Shown: positions 56,904-63,621, counted from the first letter of the stretch. The stretch is DNA of 64,000 nucleotides from an uncultured Porphyromonadaceae bacterium (GCA_947567425.1 CANOLV010000010.1:28698-92697); one strand, 5' to 3'. Numbers and translations are program-made. Notes: generated by a model from the letters alone, not told the origin.

Positions 56904-57308
56904 TTACTTTAAAAATTTCTCGAAATACACGGCCAGTTCGTCGCCCCTCGTAGGCTTGCCGCCTACCATCGCCACACAACTGACTTCGGCCGTAGCAGAC
57001 AGTGTGCCGTCAAGCTTATAAATGTCCTGATAAAACAGAAACCGAGGACCTTTTCGCTTTATGTCGAGGCAACTCATGAACTTTTCGCCCAATCCAAGAG
57101 GCATCTTATATTCTATCGTAACCTTGTTGAGCACCGGATATATTCCACGGGCGCACATCTCCCGGAAAGAGATGCCGGCCCACTCGCAGAATTCATGGCG
57201 GGTATGCTCCATGTAGTGCAGATAGCGCGCATTGTTGACTATGCCCTCGGCGTCCACCTCATAGTCGCGCACTTTCATCTCAAGCTCAAATACGTATTTC
57301 TTTTTCAT
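56904..57308 (-). CDS. 4HBT (hotdog-fold) acyl-CoA thioesterase
   Basis: A 134-residue hotdog thioesterase with the YbgC-type sequence VRDYEVDAEGIVNNARYLHYMEHTR, where the Asp/Asn of the active-site helix is seen. It hydrolyses acyl-CoA, often short or aromatic acyl groups. The start is ATG 57308, which gives the normal length; a -7 box at 57315-57322 leaves a leader of only about 3 bases. An upstream in-frame Met at 57395 is not credible. Confidence 0.9.
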   Translation of the reverse strand: MKKKYVFELEMKVRDYEVDAEGIVNNARYLHYMEHTRHEFCEWAGISFREMCARGIYPVLNKVTIEYKMPLGLGEKFMSCLDIKRKGPRFLFYQDIYKLDGTLSATAEVSCVAMVGGKPTRGDELAVYFEKFLK

Positions 57309-57314
57309 ATAGCA

Positions 57315-57322
57315 CAAATATA
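57315..57322 (-). promoter_or_regulatory. -7 box of the thioesterase-dprA operon
   Basis: TATATTTG on the minus strand ending 7 bases before the ATG: nearly leaderless mRNA. Confidence 0.6.
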
Positions 57323-57388
57323 CGAATTCATCCCCGATTAACAGCCAACGCCGAGCAATAATATTTTCGGGGCGAGACATATTTTCCG

Positions 57389-57418
57389 TTGACATTATTT
57401 GTCCATTTTTTACCTTTG
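57389..57418 (+). promoter_or_regulatory. Promoter of a candidate small RNA
   Basis: TTG at 57389-57391, 19-base spacer, TACCTTTG at 57411-57418. No gene of normal size follows before a terminator-like hairpin at 57510. Confidence 0.65.
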
Positions 57419-57421
57419 CCT

Positions 57422-57549
57422 CCCAAACCCTATCCCACCCCGAGACGTTTTAATATCAAATAAGATGATTCTCTAATATTATGAACGAGACACACGTTCT
57501 ATAGCACTCAAAGGTGTCGGCATTACTGCAATGAATGCCGACACCTTTT
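57422..57549 (+). ncRNA. Candidate small RNA of about 130 bases
   Basis: The interval is bounded by a good promoter and a perfect 15-bp hairpin. The only ATG-started frames are 3 and 7 codons long, so it is most likely non-coding. I recognise no known RNA family (not tRNA, 6S or tmRNA by eye). From 57550 to 57647 nothing is seen. Confidence 0.45.
57510..57549 (+). terminator. Terminator of the candidate small RNA
   Basis: A perfect 15-bp stem (57510-57524 with 57534-57548), 9-base loop, TTTT. Confidence 0.75.
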
Positions 57550-57647
57550 GTCGTAGGATTTAGATACCTGAGAACCATGCCGGAGGCCACAGCGGCATAG
57601 TCACGGAACAACGGCAGCTACATGCAAGCGCGGAGGGAAAGGAGAAC

Positions 57648-57702
57648 TTATATTGCAAAGTTATTGTTTATGTAATACATTTACACTAACTTTGCAATAT
57701 AA
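57648..57702 (+). promoter_or_regulatory. Mirrored operator/promoter of the toxin-antitoxin operon
   Basis: A perfect 16-bp inverted repeat: 57648-57663 and 57687-57702, 23 bases apart. Each arm contains TAACTTTG reading outward from the centre, so a -7 box is present on both strands. On the plus strand TTG at 57664 with a 20-base spacer and TAACTTTG at 57687-57694 gives a full promoter for the antitoxin gene. Such operators are normally bound by the ribbon-helix-helix antitoxin (known for the family; inferred here). Confidence 0.8.
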
Positions 57703-57718
57703 AATAACACCAATTAAT

Positions 57719-57973
57719 ATGGAAATAGCACTAAAGAAAAATCAGAGTTTCCGACTTTCCGTGGAGCTGATAGATAGATTAAAGCAACTCGCAAAGCGTC
57801 AAAACCGCAGTCTTAACAACTATGTTGAGACAGTTCTTATTGATGCCGCATATAATGAACCCAATGCTGTAACTCTCGCAGCCATGAAAGAAGCTGAGAG
57901 TGGAGCATTGGATAATGAGGCCCCCATCGACATGTCTTCAATAGAGGCCATGGAAAAATCCATGGGAATATGA
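57719..57973 (+). CDS. RelB/DinJ-type ribbon-helix-helix antitoxin
   Basis: An 84-residue protein. The first 50 residues (KKNQSFRLSVELIDRLKQLAK, shown partly; then RSLNNYVETVLIDAAY) form a ribbon-helix-helix DNA-binding domain; the acidic C-terminus (DNEAPIDMSSIEAMEKSMGI) would wrap the toxin. The start at 57719 follows the mirrored operator; an in-frame Met at 57653 lies within it. Its TGA stop overlaps the toxin ATG (ATGA), the usual coupling in toxin-antitoxin operons. The antitoxin is intact while the toxin is broken. Confidence 0.88.
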   Translation: MEIALKKNQSFRLSVELIDRLKQLAKRQNRSLNNYVETVLIDAAYNEPNAVTLAAMKEAESGALDNEAPIDMSSIEAMEKSMGI

Positions 57974-58107
57974 AAAAGCTCAAACCGACATCGCAATACA
58001 AAAAAGACTACAAGCGATTTCGCAACAATCCGGCTAAAATCAAAAAACTTTTTGATATTCTGGATCGCGTCTATATACTTTCTTGCACCAACGGTTCTGT
58101 AGTATGA
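57970..58107 (+). pseudogene. YafQ/RelE-type toxin, cut by transposon insertion
   Basis: Only the first 32 codons are toxin-like (KKLKPTSQYKKDYKRFR, KIKKLFDILD), matching the N-terminus of YafQ-type RelE-fold mRNA endonucleases. At 58067 the frame enters the transposon end and stops at 58105-58107. The rest of the toxin is not seen beyond the right transposon end (63622 onward), so sequence was also lost or rearranged there. The remaining 45-residue product lacks the catalytic half. Confidence 0.75.
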
Positions 58108-58114
58108 CCAGTTT
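58067..58114 (+). repeat. Left terminal inverted repeat
   Basis: 48 bases beginning GCGTCTATATACTTTC and ending TATGACCAGTTT; exact reverse complement of 63574-63621. Confidence 0.95.
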
Positions 58115-58233
58115 GTTCAAGTTTATTCTTTGGGTATAAATGCTTGTATTTGGTACTCTGTTGAGTATAATTTACTCGTAAAAAACAACTAACCAAAAGA
58201 GAATTGGGGGTTTATTTGAACATTTCGATTGTA

Positions 58234-58440
58234 TTAAGGCATTGTGACCTTACCGAATTCTTCTATAATGCGCTCGTACATGCTCATGATTGCCAAAGCG
58301 ATGTCGCTCATAAGCACTAACGGGCACATATACACGGAAACGAATTTGTCCGCCGTCAATATATGCAAGTTGGTATGGTTCCATATTTTATGAATTTTGA
58401 AACATATTTTAAGTATGTTGATTAACACGAGAACTACCAA
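58234..58440 (-). CDS. Doubtful small hydrophobic ORF
   Basis: A possible 68-residue hydrophobic protein ending MYERIIEEFGKVTMP. No promoter or homology is recognised, and it lies beyond the terminator of the cargo operon. The region 58115-58497 is otherwise without visible genes. Confidence 0.2.
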   Translation of the reverse strand: MVVLVLINILKICFKIHKIWNHTNLHILTADKFVSVYMCPLVLMSDIALAIMSMYERIIEEFGKVTMP

Positions 58441-58497
58441 CTTCTTTATATTAGGATAACCACCAATCTCTCTTGATTAGTTTGCCTTATAATCAGC

Positions 58498-58530
58498 AAA
58501 AAGCGTGCCAGAGTAATCCGACACGCTTTT
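58498..58530 (-). terminator. Terminator of the cargo operon
   Basis: Stem AAAAGCGTG / CACGCTTTT with flanking T run on the minus strand; works for leftward transcription from the cargo genes. Confidence 0.8.
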
Positions 58531-58576
58531 GTTATGTTCCAGCGTTTATCCGCTACTTACTTTCGTGGACAATCTG

Positions 58577-58738
58577 TCATTTCTTCTTGCCGAATAGCGC
58601 ACCGAGAACCATTCGACCGACTTTTCTTTCAAGCCCTTGTTTTGTGGTGGGTATTCCAGTCTTTCGGGCTACTTTCTGTTTGACGGCAGTTATACCGACT
58701 GCTCTTTTGAGTGAGAAGCTAAGTCCGGGGATTTTCAT
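58577..58738 (-). CDS. 53-residue basic peptide, last cargo gene
   Basis: Reads MKIPGLSFSLKRAVGITAV at the start and ends in FGKKK, with KVARKTGIPTTKQGLERKVG between: strongly basic with Gly-turns, no membrane segment. Its ATG overlaps the stop of the preceding membrane-peptide gene (ATGA), indicating translational coupling and supporting that both small genes are real. Function unknown; nucleic-acid binding is possible by charge only. A terminator follows 47 bases downstream. Confidence 0.6.
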   Translation of the reverse strand: MKIPGLSFSLKRAVGITAVKQKVARKTGIPTTKQGLERKVGRMVLGALFGKKK

Positions 58739-58851
58739 AAGTCTTTGATTAGTTCATTAAGTCCGTAGAACATGAGGAACACAAGACCCCAAAACAACAT
58801 CTTGAAGAAGTTGCGCCACATGTAGAGCAGAATGAGTACAATCAGTCTCAT
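58735..58851 (-). CDS. 38-residue single-pass membrane peptide
   Basis: Begins MRLIVLILLYMWRNFFKML and continues FWGLVFLMFYGLNELIKDL; most of it can form one or two membrane helices. It starts 10 bases after the stop of the 291-residue protein gene and overlaps the next gene by ATGA, so it belongs to the cargo operon. No family recognised. Small hydrophobic peptides in such operons can be membrane-acting effectors, but nothing here proves it. Confidence 0.55.
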   Translation of the reverse strand: MRLIVLILLYMWRNFFKMLFWGLVFLMFYGLNELIKDL

Positions 58852-58861
58852 GTTTCAGACT

Positions 58862-59737
58862 TTACAGACCTTTATCATTGAATGATTTTACCATCTTCTT
58901 GATTAGGGCGTCTATCTCATTGGCTATGCCACCCATGAATGCTGCTCTTGCAGACGGATTTTTCAGTTTGCCAAATCCCTCTGACTTCATGGTTTTGAAG
59001 TTGAGTTCGTTGCGAGGTGAAGCTATCGCACATGCGCCCCAATTAGGGTCATCACTTTGGCATACATCTATTGATGGATCAACCCCCGTCAGTGCGGCTG
59101 CCAGAGCGGGTCCCGTTGCGGGGTCGTTGTTGTATCGGATACCGAAGAAGTATCTCTCCTTCATGATGATGGAGAATGTCACGTACTTCTTGCGGTTCTT
59201 TGTGCGGTAGATGTTGAATGTCACACCGTAACGCTTGTATCGGGTGCTCTTGCCATAGTCTGCAACTTCGGCGGAGAAGTCTTTCTTCTCGATTTCGTAC
59301 CCTTTGGCGATAAGTTGGTCTTGCAGTGCGTCCCAAAAGTAGCACTGCAACTGCTCATCATTCAGGTTGTCGGTTTCCACGACCTCACGGCCTGCGGCCG
59401 CAATTGTCATGTTACCCCTTACGAGCTTTGTGTTGTCGGGATTGGCCACTTTTACGGTAATGCCAAAAATGTCTTTCATTTTGGCCTCGAAGTTGGCAAC
59501 TTGCAGATTACCTCTGCATGTCAGTTCTCCACCCTTTACATTCTCTCCGCTACGGATAGATGCAAGGGTGGCATTTTCGGGTGCGAACTTCGGACCCTTG
59601 TAAACTCGGAGTGTTGCCCCGAATGCGTCCTTGAACTGCTTTCTCAGACTGCTGACCGTCATGCGGCCATTGATGTTAAATTCAGCCATTGTGAAGTTGT
59701 CTTTTAAGGTGTTTATAAGATTGTTTATTATTCCCAT
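58862..59737 (-). CDS. Cargo protein of unknown function with internal duplication
   Basis: A 291-residue protein. Residues about 26-60 (VSSLRKQFKDAFGATLRVYKG) and about 80-115 (VANFEAKMKDIFGITVKVANP) are similar alpha-beta-beta units, so the N-terminal third is a tandem repeat. The middle (about 130-215) is a mixed region with QCYFWDALQDQLIAKGYEIE and YKRYGVTFNIYRTKNRKKYV. The C-terminus has NWGACAIASPRNELNFKTM and ends in a helix with MGGIANEIDALIKKMVKSF. I cannot name the family. A start at residue 17 (59689) is possible. It is the third gene of the leftward operon, 17 bases after the 80-residue gene. Confidence 0.8.
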   Translation of the reverse strand: MGIINNLINTLKDNFTMAEFNINGRMTVSSLRKQFKDAFGATLRVYKGPKFAPENATLASIRSGENVKGGELTCRGNLQVANFEAKMKDIFGITVKVANPDNTKLVRGNMTIAAAGREVVETDNLNDEQLQCYFWDALQDQLIAKGYEIEKKDFSAEVADYGKSTRYKRYGVTFNIYRTKNRKKYVTFSIIMKERYFFGIRYNNDPATGPALAAALTGVDPSIDVCQSDDPNWGACAIASPRNELNFKTMKSEGFGKLKNPSARAAFMGGIANEIDALIKKMVKSFNDKGL

Positions 59738-59754
59738 ATACAGAAGTGTTTAGT

Positions 59755-59997
59755 TTATTTCATTCTTTTAAGAGATGCCTTTGCTTTCTCAATATCTCGT
59801 TTTAGACTTTCTATGCGCCTGTCATGTGATGCCGCTCGGTCAATCTTGGTTTTGCGGTAACCAACCTTGTGAGTGGGTATTGCTGTTCTCTTTATCAATG
59901 CTGCATAATATGCGTTGTCTTTTTTCTTTGCTTCCCTCTCCTTGGCAATAGCGGCTCGGAGGTCAATAATCCGTTTCTTATAATATTCCTTGCTCAT
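59755..59997 (-). CDS. 80-residue coiled-coil cargo protein
   Basis: A small, very basic protein with two helical heptad-like segments (KEYYKKRIIDLRAAIAKERE and RRIESLKRDIEKAKASLKR) around a central linker. It begins two bases after the stop of the nuclease-like gene, so the two are translated together. Probably a partner or regulator of one of its neighbours; unknown family. Confidence 0.7.
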   Translation of the reverse strand: MSKEYYKKRIIDLRAAIAKEREAKKKDNAYYAALIKRTAIPTHKVGYRKTKIDRAASHDRRIESLKRDIEKAKASLKRMK

Positions 59998-59999
59998 AG

Positions 60000-60866
60000 T
60001 CAGATGTCAAGTTTATAGGTGTCAGCTATCCGTTCCCAAATACACTTGTTTTCTTGTAAGGATTTCTCTTTGTTGAGTTGGAAGACACCGACAAAGCGGT
60101 AGGTGTTCATGCCAAGCCAATCGGTGTATTTCAGGAATGTTATTCGCTTCACACCTTTAGTGAGGTGATATTTCATGTGTCCCTCCCGCTCCGACTCGGC
60201 TTTGGGATATTCCGTAATGGAGAGTTTGTCGGGAGACAACTTATTGCACCACTTGGAGTGGTGTTCATTAGGCCACCATACGAGTTCTTGGTTTTCTTTG
60301 TTCGGAACCCATACGGCCGACACGCGCAGAAATCCACGATGTTTTGGTTTCGTGCCGAATATCGCGGCTATGTCGTCTATTGTTTGTAGTGATACGTTGT
60401 CGTCAACTCTTAGAACACCTCTTTGGCGTATCTCTTCGGGAGTGTCTGCCCCTTTCCATGGCTTGATTTCGGCATTCTTAATCCGATGATGTAATTTGGC
60501 TATTACAGCATCAGTGCGCTGGTTTAGTTCAGCAAGGGAGCAAGCAATGGCTTTGCCGTCAACCACATTATAGCAATCTATTACCTCGACATCTACATGT
60601 TTTGAGATTTCGGCGTTACGGATATTGTCTGCTTCTTTGTTCTTGTAGTGGGCAGGTTCATTTATCTCAATGACAACACCGAGTTGCGGCAGATAGAGGT
60701 CAGCAAGAGCATACTTCCCTGCTTTTCGCACCACATATTGCTGAAATACGAAGTGAATGTCAGGATTGTCAAGGACATTCCAGATGCGGTGTATCACATA
60801 GCTTTCCAATCTCTTGTGTGAGATTTTGGTTAGCATACGTGTGAGGTAGTCTAATTTGTAGTCCAT
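60000..60866 (-). CDS. Candidate PD-(D/E)XK nuclease, first cargo gene
   Basis: A 288-residue protein from ATG 60866 (GTG 60884 adds six residues). Residues about 25-105 look like a PD-(D/E)XK nuclease core: helix, FQQYVVRK, KYALADLYLPQLGVVIEINE with Asp56 and Glu67-x-Asn69, then HYKNKEADNIRNAEISKH and a strand VEVIDCY. This order resembles the N-terminal domain of AbaSI/PvuRts1I-type modification-dependent endonucleases. The C-terminal part (about 135-288: GFLRVSAVWVPN, LVWWPNEHHSKW, KRITFLKYTDWLGMNTYRFVGVFQL, CIWERIADTY) reads like a modified-base or target-recognition domain. The nuclease call is by motif only; Asn replaces the usual Lys. First gene of the cargo operon. Confidence 0.6.
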   Translation of the reverse strand: MDYKLDYLTRMLTKISHKRLESYVIHRIWNVLDNPDIHFVFQQYVVRKAGKYALADLYLPQLGVVIEINEPAHYKNKEADNIRNAEISKHVDVEVIDCYNVVDGKAIACSLAELNQRTDAVIAKLHHRIKNAEIKPWKGADTPEEIRQRGVLRVDDNVSLQTIDDIAAIFGTKPKHRGFLRVSAVWVPNKENQELVWWPNEHHSKWCNKLSPDKLSITEYPKAESEREGHMKYHLTKGVKRITFLKYTDWLGMNTYRFVGVFQLNKEKSLQENKCIWERIADTYKLDI

Positions 60867-60924
60867 ATTTCGGTTCTCGTACACCTACACATGAAAAAAG
60901 AGCGACAGCCAAAACTTTTTCTCA

Positions 60925-61064
60925 TTTGGTTAATTAGGCTCTGGAATTGCCCTGACGCTCAAATAAGTAAAAAGCAGTCTGCGCCCTTGGGAGGGTACAA
61001 ACCAACATTTTGACTTATTATTTGTGGGCGTCAATGTAAATTTTCCAGATTTAATTAACCCAAA
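60925..61064. other. 140-base multi-helix inverted repeat (structured element)
   Basis: Nested pairs: GGTTAATTA with TAATTAACC (outer), CTGGAA 60941-60946 with TTCCAG 61043-61048, TGACGC 60953-60958 with GCGTCA 61028-61033, AATAAGT 60962-60968 with ACTTATT 61013-61019, and inner AAAA/TTTT. It lies in the 390-base gap before the nuclease-like gene. It could be an RNA leader, a small RNA or a DNA site (origin or transposition enhancer). Confidence 0.7.
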
Positions 61065-61222
61065 TAACTTGTCTAAAAGTCATGTTTGAAATATGTCTTT
61101 GCTAAGTCTTTCTGTTTCTTGCTTCAGTGGATTTTTAGTTTTACAATCCACAAATTAAGCAATAATTTCCGACTTTTGCAAGTCCATATCGCAGAACTGC
61201 TTGAAAAGATGTTTTATAGCAT

Positions 61223-61248
61223 AAAAACCACGCGGCATTCCGCGTGGT
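61223..61248 (-). terminator. Terminator of the transposase gene
   Basis: Nine-bp stem ACCACGCGG / CCGCGTGGT, 4-base loop, T run on the minus strand. Confidence 0.85.
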
Positions 61249-61274
61249 ACTAATACTGATTTGCTTAATAAGTG

Positions 61275-62270
61275 TTACACATATCTCAACCCCATACGCT
61301 CACACTCTCGCCTATACTGCATATCTTCCTGCCGAGCCAAAAGTTGTTCTATGTAGTAAGATTTCATGCAGATTTCTCCATAACATAATCTTCGGCTCGG
61401 AGTACGTAGGCAGTCTATGAACCTCTCGCCATCTGTAAGTTTCCTTGTGTTATAGCGGTAAACGAACTCCTTACAATACTTGGGCAGATGCTTTGAGGTC
61501 ACAAGGTGGTATATGCCTATTATGCCACGTTTGAGTATGCTCCAAAATCCCTCAATCGTGTTGGTGTGGAAACCTCGCTCATTGACATACTCACCGAGAC
61601 TGTGGGCAACTTTTTCGTGGATAAACTTCTTGTGTACACCATTATATCCACGCCAACAATCGGATATGATGCGTATGCCTACATTGGCAAGTTCATCAAT
61701 AATTGACTGAAGTGTATCCTTCGTTGCATCGGGTATGACACGTGCATAAACCTTTCCGTCAGATACCATGCCGAAAACCGGAGTCTTTTGAATGTGAGAC
61801 CGACCTTGTCGCCCTCTGCTTCTTTTACATTTACCACCCACATAGGTTTCATCCACCTGTGTGTCGTCATCAAACTTTGCGTCATCGTCACGGAGATTTT
61901 CACGGATACGGCCAAGCATAAACCATGCGGTCTTTTGGGTAACCCGAATATCACGTGCAAGTTGAGCAGAGCTTATGCCTTTCTTGTGGGAGATAAAGAG
62001 GTAGATGGCATAAAACCACTTTTTCAGTGGAATGTGCGTTCCCTCAAACATAGTGCCTATACGGACATTGAACTTACATCTACAATGGCGGCACTTATAC
62101 TGACCTCTGTGGCGACCTAATGAGGTCAGCCGATAGTGGTTCTTGTCTACCGTTCCGCAATGAGGACACACGGGTGCATCTCCCCAAAGCAGAGTTTCAA
62201 GATACTCTCTGCACTCATCTTCGGTGTGGAGAGTATCCATCATTTCTATGATTGAGCGGAACGGTAACAT
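61275..62270 (-). CDS. IS1595-family (ISXO2-like) transposase
   Basis: A 331-residue DDE-type transposase. An N-terminal zinc ribbon (Cys35, Cys38 in PVCPHCG; Cys60, Cys63 in KCRHC) precedes the ISXO2-like catalytic domain with Asp140 in VDETYVGG, Asp204 in IISDCWRGY, and the Asn/Glu motif HTNTIEGFWSILK (Glu240). All catalytic residues are kept, so it may be active. It is the only transposase inside the 48-bp inverted repeats and is terminated by its own hairpin before the cargo operon. Confidence 0.95.
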   Translation of the reverse strand: MLPFRSIIEMMDTLHTEDECREYLETLLWGDAPVCPHCGTVDKNHYRLTSLGRHRGQYKCRHCRCKFNVRIGTMFEGTHIPLKKWFYAIYLFISHKKGISSAQLARDIRVTQKTAWFMLGRIRENLRDDDAKFDDDTQVDETYVGGKCKRSRGRQGRSHIQKTPVFGMVSDGKVYARVIPDATKDTLQSIIDELANVGIRIISDCWRGYNGVHKKFIHEKVAHSLGEYVNERGFHTNTIEGFWSILKRGIIGIYHLVTSKHLPKYCKEFVYRYNTRKLTDGERFIDCLRTPSRRLCYGEICMKSYYIEQLLARQEDMQYRRECERMGLRYV

Positions 62271-62438
62271 CGGTCGGTGATTTTGAATTATAGAGTAATT
62301 CTACCGCCCGAAAGAGGATTTGTTAAATTTTGGAGAAAGAATTTTTGTGCGAAAGCGAAAGTTTTTTGTTGAATATAGTGCAACATGCTGATTGGCTTTC
62401 TGTTGAATTTACTATAAACTAAAATTAAACAAAGAAAC

Positions 62439-62939
62439 ATGAGTACAGCCACAGATAAGGCAATACCAACTATTTCAGAAGTTAAATCGTTGGTTGAACA
62501 ACGCTCTTTATATATGAAATTAGAGCTAAATAATGACACACTTTTACAAAACGTTAATATACAATCTAATAACATCAGCTCATCATATCCATTACATGTT
62601 GACCTCTCAGTCATAATGAAAGCTGATGATGCATACTTTAGTCTACCGATTATATCATTTGGTTATGATCATATTGGTAGTTCATATGGTAATGAAGAAA
62701 CATCTAAATCATTGATACTTGTTGGCGGTTATAACAATGAATACCCCATAATAATAACTGATGAATATTTAGGTGAGTTATTAGTGAATAAATACACTGC
62801 TTATTTTTCATCAACAAATCGGTTCAATATTAAGTTATCATGCAAGTTTGCATCAAAAACTGGTTTGCAAGATGCATATATTCATGCAATGATTACACAA
62901 CTAAAATGTGAATCAATGTATATGAATAAACCTGTGTAA
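62439..62939 (+). CDS. Unknown 166-residue cargo protein
   Basis: A cytosolic-looking protein, AT-rich in sequence, beta-rich in the middle (PLHVDLSVIMKADDAYFSL, GGYNNEYPIIITDEYLGEL). No domain recognised. It is transcribed away from the transposase; the first of three rightward genes in the element. No standard -7 box was found upstream. Confidence 0.65.
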   Translation: MSTATDKAIPTISEVKSLVEQRSLYMKLELNNDTLLQNVNIQSNNISSSYPLHVDLSVIMKADDAYFSLPIISFGYDHIGSSYGNEETSKSLILVGGYNNEYPIIITDEYLGELLVNKYTAYFSSTNRFNIKLSCKFASKTGLQDAYIHAMITQLKCESMYMNKPV

Positions 62940-63040
62940 TTTGTGTATAGCTGAGCTTACTCAGCACAACCAAAGCCCAATCCGTTGCGAAACAGATTGG
63001 GCTTTATACATATTTCATAAATCAATCTCACAAGTATAAT

Positions 63041-63181
63041 ATGGAATTTCTTACACTTGCTGAGTTCCTTGATGCGAACTCATTAGAGCACAAGTTGCAG
63101 GTTCAGATTAAGGCCGCACTTGATGCAGCGGACAATTCGGAAGATGCGGTGAAAACCGAGAACGATACAGAACCAACATAG
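63041..63181 (+). CDS. 46-residue acidic peptide
   Basis: Starts MEFLTLAEFLDANSLEHKLQ and ends NDTEPT; helical, acidic, no membrane segment. A clear terminator follows 25 bases downstream, which supports a real transcript. Function unknown. Confidence 0.5.
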   Translation: MEFLTLAEFLDANSLEHKLQVQIKAALDAADNSEDAVKTENDTEPT

Positions 63182-63205
63182 TACACAACAAGTGTGAACA
63201 AAAGT

Positions 63206-63238
63206 AAAAGAGGGTAGCTCAAAAAGCCACCCTCTTTT
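63206..63238 (+). terminator. Terminator after the 46-residue gene
   Basis: Ten-bp stem AAAAGAGGGT / ACCCTCTTTT, extended inward by GCT / AGC. Confidence 0.8.
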
Positions 63239-63275
63239 GGGTTGTAATTGTCCCATTTTGGCTTTCGGTGCAAAA

Positions 63276-63464
63276 ATGGCAGATACATATCAGGATGCCG
63301 ATGTTGGCAGCAATCCATTAAACCTATTCAAAATTATGGATACCAACGCAATATCCGATGTGTTTACCCTTATGGGTGTAGTTGTGACAGTCACTGATTT
63401 TATCTGTCTTTGCATAAAATTTGCCAAGTGGTGCAAGAAAAAGCGAGGCCAAAGAGCCAAATGA
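63276..63464 (+). CDS. 62-residue small membrane protein
   Basis: From ATG 63276: MADTYQDADVGSNPLNL, then a hydrophobic segment (VFTLMGVVVTVTDFICLCIKF) and a basic tail WCKKKRGQRAK. One predicted membrane helix. An upstream in-frame Met (63237) would start inside the preceding terminator and is not preferred. Last gene before the right end of the transposon. Confidence 0.5.
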   Translation: MADTYQDADVGSNPLNLFKIMDTNAISDVFTLMGVVVTVTDFICLCIKFAKWCKKKRGQRAK

Positions 63465-63499
63465 TGTTAATAAGGCATTAGATTGATTAGCCCTACTGT

Positions 63500-63539
63500 C
63501 AACCGTTCGCACGGAGTAGCCGCTCCATGTGGACGGTTG
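63500..63539 (+). terminator. Hairpin near the right transposon end
   Basis: CAACCGT (63500-63506) with ACGGTTG (63533-63539) and further inner pairing CACGGAG / CTCC-TGTG, followed by TTTA. Possible terminator of the small membrane protein gene. Confidence 0.5.
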
Positions 63540-63573
63540 TTTACAACCCTTAAATAATTATACACGTACGAAT

Positions 63574-63621
63574 AAACTGGTCATACTACAGAACCGTTGG
63601 TGCAAGAAAGTATATAGACGC
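63574..63621 (-). repeat. Right terminal inverted repeat
   Basis: 48 bases, exact reverse complement of the left repeat at 58067-58114. Confidence 0.95.

Larger units (their letters stand above)
58067..63621. mobile_element. IS1595-type transposon with cargo, 5555 bp
   Basis: Defined by perfect 48-bp terminal inverted repeats and an IS1595-family (ISXO2-like) transposase on the minus strand. Members of this family are known to carry passenger genes in some subgroups and to make 8-bp target duplications; none is visible here (CTGGATC on the left, ATTTCCG on the right). Inside are five leftward cargo genes, the transposase, and three rightward small genes. The element splits a toxin gene. A possible alternative end lies 26 bases further in, at GGTTCTGT (58093). 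Confidence 0.85.

Noticed and set aside
58473-58748. 91-residue plus-strand frame in the transposon
   Set aside because: It overlaps the cargo operon terminator and lies opposite the 53-residue basic gene, which has ATGA coupling and better support.
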